Made by a program: the position numbers and the translations under genes. Under the pieces are notes generated by a model, which was not told the DNA's origin, did not search any database, and saw only the letters and a program-made list of their open reading frames with translations. A stretch of 11,521 nt of DNA from Bacillota bacterium (GTDB taxonomy: Bacteria > Bacillota > Clostridia > DSM-8532), in contig JAEYPI010000225.1 in NCBI GenBank assembly GCA_023410885.1, positions 1 through 11,521 on the forward strand, given 5' to 3'. Of this stretch, positions 6,724-11,521 are shown in pieces (position 1 is the stretch's first letter; every line of letters starts with the position of its first letter).

Positions 6724-6963
6724 ATGGGTTTAAAAATTGTGGCCTTTATTCTAATTATAGTCGGAGCTTTTATCAATTACGGGGCTAAACTCATTGTCAA
6801 ACGTTTGGATCTCGCACAAAAGGTAAAGGTGGAGGAGGCAGCAGAGCTTGCCGGTGACGAGCTTGAAGCCTATAAACTGACCAAGGCTATTGCGAGGGTC
6901 AAGGTAGTAGGACTTCTGATTATGCTTCCGGGTGTACTTTTGATATTTGTGGCATACCGCTAA
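6724..6963 (+). CDS. Small two-helix membrane protein of unknown function, first gene of the T-box operon
   Basis: This 79-residue protein lies between the T-box terminator and valS. I do not recognise a family. Residues about 4-24 ('KIVAFILIIVGAFINYGAKL') and about 58-78 ('KVVGLLIMLPGVLLIFVAYR') are hydrophobic helices. The charged middle (about 25-57, rich in K, E and A) is probably helical and, by the charge pattern, may lie in the cytoplasm. The ATG at 6724 is chosen because AAAGGAG (6708-6714) lies 9 bases upstream; the open frame extends to GTG 6697, but that would place the ribosome site inside the gene. Codon use looks like its neighbours. Being downstream of the T-box, it should be induced with valS when valine tRNA is uncharged. 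A role in amino-acid uptake or membrane stress is speculation. Confidence 0.75.
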   Translation: MGLKIVAFILIIVGAFINYGAKLIVKRLDLAQKVKVEEAAELAGDELEAYKLTKAIARVKVVGLLIMLPGVLLIFVAYR

Positions 6964-7047
6964 GCCGTAGCTTACTATCACATTCAGAAATAGGCGTAGG
7001 GCAGACTTCAAGATCGGATGTCCTCGACAACATAGAAAGGATTGATT

Positions 7048-9699
7048 ATGAGTATGAAGGAAATTGAAAAGACCTATGACCCTCAAAAGGTCGAAGAAAA
7101 GCTTTATCATAACTGGATGGAGAAGGATTATTTCCATGCCGTCGCAGACCCTGATAAAGAGCCTTTCACCATTGTGATTCCACCTCCGAATATCACAGGG
7201 CAGCTTCATATGGGCCATGCCCTTGATAATACCATGCAGGATATTCTGATTCGTATGAAGCGTATGCAGGGTTATAGTGCCCTCTGGCTTCCGGGTACTG
7301 ACCACGCCAGTATTGCTACCGAGGTTAAAATCGTTGAAAAGATGGCCCAGGAAGGTATTACAAAGGATGATATTGGCCGTGACGGCTTCTTGGAGCGTGC
7401 ATGGGAATGGAAAGAGCAGTATGGCGGGAGGATTGTTGAGCAGCTTAAAAAGCTGGGCAGCTCCTGTGACTGGAGGCGTGAACGCTTTACCATGGATGAG
7501 GGCCTTTCTAAAGCCGTTTTAGAGGTTTTTGTACGGTTATATGAAAAAGGACTTATCTATAGAGGAGAAAGAATAATTAACTGGTGTCCTAAATGTGGAA
7601 CCACTATTTCTGATGCCGAGGTTGAATATGAGGAGAAGGATGGCAGCTTCTGGCATATTCGTTACCCTGTCAAGGGTTCCGATGAATATGTTGAGATTGC
7701 AACAACCCGTCCCGAGACTTTATTGGGCGATACAGCAGTTGCAGTTCACCCCGAGGATGAGCGCTATCAGCACTTAATTGGGAAAACAGTAATTCTGCCC
7801 CTTATGGACCGCGAAATTCCGGTTATTGCTGATACCTATGTGGAGCGGGATTTTGGAACCGGTGTCGTCAAGATTACACCGGCCCATGACCCCAACGACT
7901 TTGAGGTAGGTCTGCGCCATAATCTTGAGATGATCAATGTGATGAACGAGGATGCCACCATCAATAAGAATGGCGGCAAATACGCTGGCCTTGGACGCTA
8001 TGACGCACGTAAGCAGGTAGTAAAGGACCTTGAAGAGCTTGGTCTCCTGGTCCAGGTAAAGCCTCACAAGCACAATGTGGGTTCCTGCTACCGCTGCGAT
8101 ACCACCATTGAGCCAAGAGTGTCCTTCCAATGGTTTGTCGATATGAAGCCCTTAGCGGAGCCTGCCATTGAGGCTGTTCGCAATGGCACTGTTAAATTTG
8201 TACCCGAGCGCTTCTCCAAAATCTATTTTAACTGGATGGAGAATATCCAGGACTGGTGTATCTCCCGTCAGCTTTGGTGGGGTCATCGTATCCCTGCTTA
8301 TTACTGCTCAGACTGTGGGGAGATGGTGGTGTCCAGAACTTCGCCTGATACCTGTCCCAAATGCCACTCCAAGAATATGAAACAGGATGAGGACGTACTG
8401 GATACGTGGTTCTCGTCAGCTCTGTGGCCCTTCTCAACCTTGGGTTGGCCTGATGAGACTGAGGATTTAAAATACTTTTATCCGACCAGTGTTTTAGTTA
8501 CAGGATATGATATCATCTTCTTCTGGGTTGCACGTATGATTTTCTCAGGCTTGGAGCAAATGGGCAAGGAACCGTTCAAGCACGTGCTTATTCACGGTCT
8601 TGTGCGCGATGCTCAGGGCAGGAAAATGTCAAAATCGTTGGGTAACGGCATTGATCCTCTTGATGTGATTGAAAAATACGGCACTGATGCCCTTCGCTAT
8701 GCACTAACTATTGGCACCTCGCCCGGAAACGACATGCGCTTTTCAGAGGAGAAGCTGGAAGCCAGCCGTAACTTTGCCAATAAGATCTGGAATGCCTTCC
8801 GCTTTGTCATGATGAACTTTGACGAGGACATTGACTTCAGTAAAGTAGATAAAGAGCGTTTTACCGTAGCGGATAAATGGATCATGAGCAGAATCAATAC
8901 CATAGCACGGGAGGTTACTGAAAACCTTGAGAAATTTGAGCTGGGTATTGGCTTGCAAAAAATCTATGAGTTTATTTGGGTTGAGTTCTGTGACTGGTAT
9001 ATAGAGCTCGTTAAGCCAAGACTCTATGATCGGGAGGCCAAGGGCCGTTTGGAAGGTCTTTTTGTTCTCAATAAGGTACTGACCAATGCCATGAAGCTGC
9101 TTCATCCGTTCATGCCCTTTATAACCGAGGAGATCTACAGCCATTTAAAAACAGATGATGAGAGCATTATGATTTCTTGCTGGCCAAAGTATACCGATGA
9201 TGTGCTTTATCCCGAAGAAGAAAAAATGATGGGCTTTGTGATGGAGGCCATAAGAGGAATACGCAATATCCGTGCTGAGATGAATGTACCGGCCAATAGG
9301 AAGGCAAAGGCCATCTTTGTTACTCAGGATGAAACCATTATCAATGTCCTCCAAGGTGAGGCCTCCACCTTTAGTCGTTTAGCCTCTATCTCCGAGGTGC
9401 TTGTTCAAAGGGATAAAGCGGGTATTTCTCATGATGCGGTTGCAGTTGTGGTCAATGGCGCGGAGATTTTCTTGCCGCTTGAAGATCTCATTGATATGGG
9501 TAAGGAGATCGAGCGGTTGGAAAAGGAAAAGGCCAACCTGCAGATGGAGCTGGATCGGGTCAATAATAAACTTGATAATGAGGGTTTTGTCGCAAAAGCA
9601 CCTCCTTCCGTTATTGAATCAGAGAAGGAGAAGCTCAAGAAATATACTGAAATGTATCAAAAGATCATGGAGCGGCTTGAAACTCTGAAAAATCGCTGA
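7048..9699 (+). CDS. valS: Valyl-tRNA synthetase
   Basis: This 883-residue class I aminoacyl-tRNA synthetase attaches valine to tRNA-Val in the cytoplasm. The ATP-binding HIGH motif is H54-M-G-H57, just after 'PPPNITGQL'. The KMSKS motif is exact at 526-530. The editing (CP1) domain, which removes wrongly attached threonine, spans about 190-340 with 'TTRPETLLGDTAVAVHPED' and 'GTGVVKITPAHDPNDFEVG'. Cysteine pairs C180xxC183 and C347xxC350, plus C420xxC423/C436xxC439, look like zinc sites. The anticodon-binding helices follow KMSKS, and the C-terminal arm (about 815-883) is a charged coiled coil typical of bacterial ValRS. Length is normal for the family. ATG 7048 is chosen because GAAAGG (7035-7040) lies 7 bases upstream; TTG 7042 and ATG 7054 are less well placed. 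It is the second gene of the valine T-box operon and ends at a strong terminator. Confidence 0.98.
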   Translation: MSMKEIEKTYDPQKVEEKLYHNWMEKDYFHAVADPDKEPFTIVIPPPNITGQLHMGHALDNTMQDILIRMKRMQGYSALWLPGTDHASIATEVKIVEKMAQEGITKDDIGRDGFLERAWEWKEQYGGRIVEQLKKLGSSCDWRRERFTMDEGLSKAVLEVFVRLYEKGLIYRGERIINWCPKCGTTISDAEVEYEEKDGSFWHIRYPVKGSDEYVEIATTRPETLLGDTAVAVHPEDERYQHLIGKTVILPLMDREIPVIADTYVERDFGTGVVKITPAHDPNDFEVGLRHNLEMINVMNEDATINKNGGKYAGLGRYDARKQVVKDLEELGLLVQVKPHKHNVGSCYRCDTTIEPRVSFQWFVDMKPLAEPAIEAVRNGTVKFVPERFSKIYFNWMENIQDWCISRQLWWGHRIPAYYCSDCGEMVVSRTSPDTCPKCHSKNMKQDEDVLDTWFSSALWPFSTLGWPDETEDLKYFYPTSVLVTGYDIIFFWVARMIFSGLEQMGKEPFKHVLIHGLVRDAQGRKMSKSLGNGIDPLDVIEKYGTDALRYALTIGTSPGNDMRFSEEKLEASRNFANKIWNAFRFVMMNFDEDIDFSKVDKERFTVADKWIMSRINTIAREVTENLEKFELGIGLQKIYEFIWVEFCDWYIELVKPRLYDREAKGRLEGLFVLNKVLTNAMKLLHPFMPFITEEIYSHLKTDDESIMISCWPKYTDDVLYPEEEKMMGFVMEAIRGIRNIRAEMNVPANRKAKAIFVTQDETIINVLQGEASTFSRLASISEVLVQRDKAGISHDAVAVVVNGAEIFLPLEDLIDMGKEIERLEKEKANLQMELDRVNNKLDNEGFVAKAPPSVIESEKEKLKKYTEMYQKIMERLETLKNR

Positions 9700-9708
9700 T
9701 AAGGCCTT

Positions 9709-9743
9709 GAGGCCGGAAGGTCTTTGACTTTCCGGCCTCTTTT
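9709..9743 (+). terminator. Intrinsic terminator of valS
   Basis: GAGGCCGGAA (9709-9718) pairs perfectly with TTCCGGCCTC (9730-9739), extended by two more pairs to leave a 7-base loop, and is followed by TTTT. It lies 10 bases after the valS stop codon. Its right arm and T run also form the beginning of the first 44-bp repeat that follows. Confidence 0.92.
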
Positions 9744-9872
9744 ATGCGGGTGAGTCTTGTGGTGCGTTCCATGAACACACCTCTTTATACGGGTCGAGTC
9801 TTGTGGTGCGTTCCATGAACACACCTCTTTATACGGGTCGAGTCTTGTGGTGCGTTCCATGAACACACCTCT
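9736..9872 (+). repeat. Three tandem 44-bp repeats, each with an internal hairpin
   Basis: Three complete units of 44 bp occupy 9736-9779, 9780-9823 and 9824-9867, and CCTCT of a fourth ends at 9872. Units 2 and 3 appear identical. Unit 1 differs by an extra T, a G for A, and a missing C, and its first bases are the right arm of the valS terminator. Each unit contains GGTGCGTTC-CAT-GAACACACC, a 9-position stem with one C/A mismatch and a 3-base loop, followed by CTCTTTAT in the first two. The unit length is not a multiple of three, which argues against a coding repeat. There is no spacer diversity, so this is not CRISPR. Possible roles are 3'-end RNA structure, protein binding, or none. Confidence 0.9.
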
Positions 9873-9934
9873 ACTTTGGATAATTCCGTCACACAAAGTT
9901 AACAATTCATGGTGTGTTAATATGTTTAAAAAAG

Positions 9935-9943
9935 TGATATCCT
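9935..9943 (+). promoter_or_regulatory. Candidate extended -10 promoter of the LCP gene
   Basis: TGATATCCT fits TGnTATnnT, an extended -10 box, and lies 38 bases before the GTG at 9981. A weak -35 candidate TGTTAA (9915-9920) is spaced by 17 bp. A promoter is expected here because the strong valS terminator lies upstream, but this assignment is tentative. Confidence 0.35.
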
Positions 9944-9980
9944 AAAGAAATATAGGGTCATAATAATCTTAGTTTTAGGG

Positions 9981-11057
9981 GTGATTCATATCATTATAAA
10001 AAAACGGGCAAGAATACTGATGGCTTTTTTTGCGTCCATACTCACTATTTTTTTTAGCATGATGGCGTTTCAGAATTTATCAACAGGTTCCGATCCGGAA
10101 GCGGAGAACCCCATTGTTACACCGACGCCCAGTAGTGATCCTTTCGAGGAGGGTATAGTGCCCAACGAAGATTCAGATACCGAAGAGCCCATTCTTCTTA
10201 CGAATAAACAGAAATATTTTGAAACCCTTGTGAATCCCAATAGCACCAACATCATGCTGCTGGGTACTGAGCCAACGGGCTTTAACTTTGATACCATCAT
10301 GATTCTTAATATAGATAAAATATCTAAGAAAATGCAGATTATCAGCTTACCTCGGGATATCTACATTGATTATAGTGAGTATGTTTTAGATGCTTTGGCT
10401 GAAAAGAAGCCCTCATATCTTAAGGAAAAGGGATTTCACCGGATTAATGCAGCTCCTTCAATTGGTAATGCTATAGAATATAAAGGCGACTCAGGTCGGT
10501 TTAAAAAGCCCTATGTTGATTTTATCGCCGATATTATAGAAGAAGTTTTTGAAATCCACGTCGATGATTATGCCTATGTGAAAGTCAACGGCTTTAGAAA
10601 TATTGTCGATTACTTCGGAAAGGTCACTGTTTATGTCCCTGTCTTAATGGATTACAAGGACCCCACTCAAGATTTTGAGGTCTATTTAGAAAAGGGCACC
10701 CAGCCACTAGACGGGAAGGAAGCCGAAGGCTATGTCCGATTCCGACAAGGGTATGATGAAAACGGCGTATTTCATAACTACGGGGATTTGTTCAGAAAAG
10801 AGAATCAGAGTCGTTTTATAAAGGCTTTCATTACACAGCATGTCACTTTAAAAAACCTTAGCAAGCTTTCAAAGATCTCAGAGGTGATTAGTGCCAATGT
10901 CATCACCAGTGTAAAGGGTTGGGATAGAATCGTTGAATATGGGGCTTTGGCTGAGGAGGCTTTAAAAGATAATTATCCTATTAATAATGTCGAGCTTAAA
11001 TTGACAGAGAAGACGATAGAGGGATCATCCTATGTTATATTGAAGACAAAAGAATAA
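9981..11057 (+). CDS. LytR-CpsA-Psr (LCP) family wall-polymer attachment protein
   Basis: This 358-residue protein belongs to the family that transfers undecaprenyl-phosphate-linked polymers, such as teichoic acid or capsule, onto peptidoglycan outside the cell. A basic N-terminus and one helix (about 10-32) form a membrane anchor. An acidic, proline-rich linker follows (about 36-72), then the LCP domain (about 88-290). Recognisable pieces are 'NIMLLGTEPTGFNFDTIMIL', 'IISLPRDIYI' (R125), 'HRINAAPSIGNAI', 'DYAYVKVNGFRNIVDYFG', 'GKEAEGYVRFRQG' (R253, R255) and 'GDLFRKENQSRFIKAF' (R272). Some usual residues are changed: the first acidic metal ligand appears as E97 and the usual Arg before 'DTIM' is absent. 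The start is uncertain. GTG 9981 overlaps AGGGGTGAT, which itself looks like the ribosome site, so ATC 9990 or ATT 9993 might be used. The next ATG is at codon 14. It stands alone after the repeat array. Confidence 0.88.
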   Translation: MIHIIIKKRARILMAFFASILTIFFSMMAFQNLSTGSDPEAENPIVTPTPSSDPFEEGIVPNEDSDTEEPILLTNKQKYFETLVNPNSTNIMLLGTEPTGFNFDTIMILNIDKISKKMQIISLPRDIYIDYSEYVLDALAEKKPSYLKEKGFHRINAAPSIGNAIEYKGDSGRFKKPYVDFIADIIEEVFEIHVDDYAYVKVNGFRNIVDYFGKVTVYVPVLMDYKDPTQDFEVYLEKGTQPLDGKEAEGYVRFRQGYDENGVFHNYGDLFRKENQSRFIKAFITQHVTLKNLSKLSKISEVISANVITSVKGWDRIVEYGALAEEALKDNYPINNVELKLTEKTIEGSSYVILKTKE

Positions 11058-11194
11058 GGCCCATGGCCAATGGAATATATGTTTAGCGCTTTGTGTTTAT
11101 TAGTTTTACTTGATTTATAAATGCTTAAGTTAGAAGTTATATTTAGATGATGGACCACATATGCAATTAGAATAAAAAAAATTCAGATAAAGTG
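11058..11194. other. AT-rich intergenic region upstream of the rRNA promoters
   Basis: I see no gene here. After the LCP stop a small GGCC-cat-GGCC palindrome (11058-11068) is not followed by a T run, so no convincing terminator is visible. The last 30 bases before the first TTGACA are very rich in A and T (with AATAAAAAAAATT). This is the position and composition of an UP element that strengthens rRNA promoters. Confidence 0.5.
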
Positions 11195-11224
11195 TTGACA
11201 ATGAAGCTTACCCTGTTGTAATAT
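11195..11224 (+). promoter_or_regulatory. rRNA operon promoter P1
   Basis: TTGACA at 11195-11200 and TAATAT at 11219-11224 are separated by 18 bp, with an A/T-rich stretch just upstream. It is the first of three similarly arranged promoters leading to the right edge. Confidence 0.8.
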
Positions 11225-11287
11225 AAATAAGCCGCAGTTGCGAGAGCGAAAAGCGCTTGGACAAACGAAAGAAGGATGAAAAAGAGC

Positions 11288-11316
11288 TTGACAGTAAATC
11301 GCAATCGTGGTAAACT
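11288..11316 (+). promoter_or_regulatory. rRNA operon promoter P2
   Basis: TTGACA at 11288-11293 and TAAACT at 11311-11316 with 17 bp spacing; the -10 is preceded by TGG, giving an extended -10. It lies 93 bp after P1. Its spacer shares ATCG and GTGG blocks with P3 at the same positions. Confidence 0.8.
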
Positions 11317-11381
11317 AAACACCCGGCCTTGAGGATACAACAAGTGCGAAAAATGAGACAAAAAATGTTGAAAAAAAGCGC

Positions 11382-11410
11382 TTGACAATGAATCGAGACG
11401 GTGGTAAGAT
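11382..11410 (+). promoter_or_regulatory. rRNA operon promoter P3
   Basis: TTGACA at 11382-11387 and TAAGAT at 11405-11410 with 17 bp spacing and TGG before the -10. It lies 94 bp after P2, and 11 of 17 spacer bases agree with P2. This suggests that P2 and P3 arose by duplication. An A-rich stretch (11361-11377) precedes it. Confidence 0.82.
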
Positions 11411-11416
11411 ATAAAA

Positions 11417-11521
11417 GCTGTCGCCGCTGACAAGCGAAAGCGTAAGAGCGAGACAGAAAGCCAGAGATGGCAAACTGGACATTGAAAATTGAACAGTGTA
11501 CGAAAACATCATGCAAAATGA
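11417..11521 (+). other. Probable 5' leader of an rRNA operon, cut by the window edge
   Basis: After P3 the sequence contains no open frame on the plus strand. It shows CTGTCGC paired with GCGAGACAG (near 11419-11457), a second small hairpin (CCAG...CTGG near 11461-11478), and then ACATTGAAAATTGAACAGTG. A 'TTGAAAATTGAACA'-like string is common in rRNA leaders and spacers of Firmicutes. The mature 16S sequence has not begun by base 11521. The identification rests on this motif plus the triple promoters. Confidence 0.7.

Noticed and set aside
6396..6776. Minus-strand open frames opposite the T-box leader
   Set aside because: They lie antisense to a well-supported T-box RNA and promoter, have no matching ribosome site, and the peptides look random.
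6697..6963. GTG 6697 as the start of the small membrane protein
   Set aside because: It would place the AAAGGAG ribosome site inside the coding region. ATG 6724 has correct spacing.
9736..9872. CRISPR-like reading of the tandem repeats
   Set aside because: The 44-bp units abut directly with no variable spacers, and no cas genes are present.
9657..9905. Minus-strand open frame of 82 codons across the 44-bp repeats
   Set aside because: It consists of the repeat read in three successive frames plus the complement of the valS terminator and 3' end. It has no ribosome site, and its length follows from the repeats lacking stop codons.
11167..11516. Minus-strand open frames of 65-102 codons at the right end
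   Set aside because: They run antisense through the three rRNA promoters and leader. Their serine/phenylalanine-rich sequence is what purine-rich rRNA leader DNA gives on the opposite strand.

Overview
The window looks like chromosome of an anaerobic, Gram-positive, low-to-mid-GC Firmicute, most likely class Clostridia. This rests on a valine T-box leader, strong AGGAGG-type ribosome binding sites, a LytR-CpsA-Psr wall protein, a short-loop sensor kinase paired with an FtsX-type ABC exporter, and tandem TTGACA promoters for an rRNA operon. The species cannot be named from the sequence. No phage, transposon, CRISPR or plasmid genes are visible.

Left end, minus strand (1-1030): a PocR-domain/AraC-type regulator lies upstream of the first 16 codons of a second minus-strand gene that runs off the window. 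Those codons look like the start of a glycoside hydrolase family 2 beta-galactosidase. The 118-base gap holds an 8-bp inverted repeat that could be an operator, and a leader hairpin. This looks like a locally regulated sugar-utilisation locus.

Envelope-stress module, plus strand (1302-6357): an OmpR-family response regulator, a histidine kinase with two membrane helices and almost no external loop, an ABC ATPase and an 871-residue FtsX-type permease. The kinase overlaps or abuts the regulator, and the permease overlaps the ATPase by 4 bases. A 79-base gap before the ATPase carries two AGTCACC repeats 12 bp apart and a -10 box, which suggests that the regulator switches on the transporter. Such modules commonly sense and expel antimicrobial peptides or respond to wall damage; the substrate here is unknown.

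Valine operon (6406-9743): a consensus promoter, a complete T-box leader with a GTC specifier, T-box motif and terminator, then a 79-residue two-helix membrane protein of unknown function, then valyl-tRNA synthetase (valS) and an intrinsic terminator. Uncharged tRNA-Val should raise expression of both genes.

Right end (9736-11521): three 44-bp tandem hairpin repeats begin inside the valS terminator. They are followed by a LytR-CpsA-Psr family gene for wall-polymer attachment, and then about 460 bases without protein genes. That stretch carries three tandem strong promoters and a leader typical of an rRNA operon; the 16S gene presumably begins just past the window edge.
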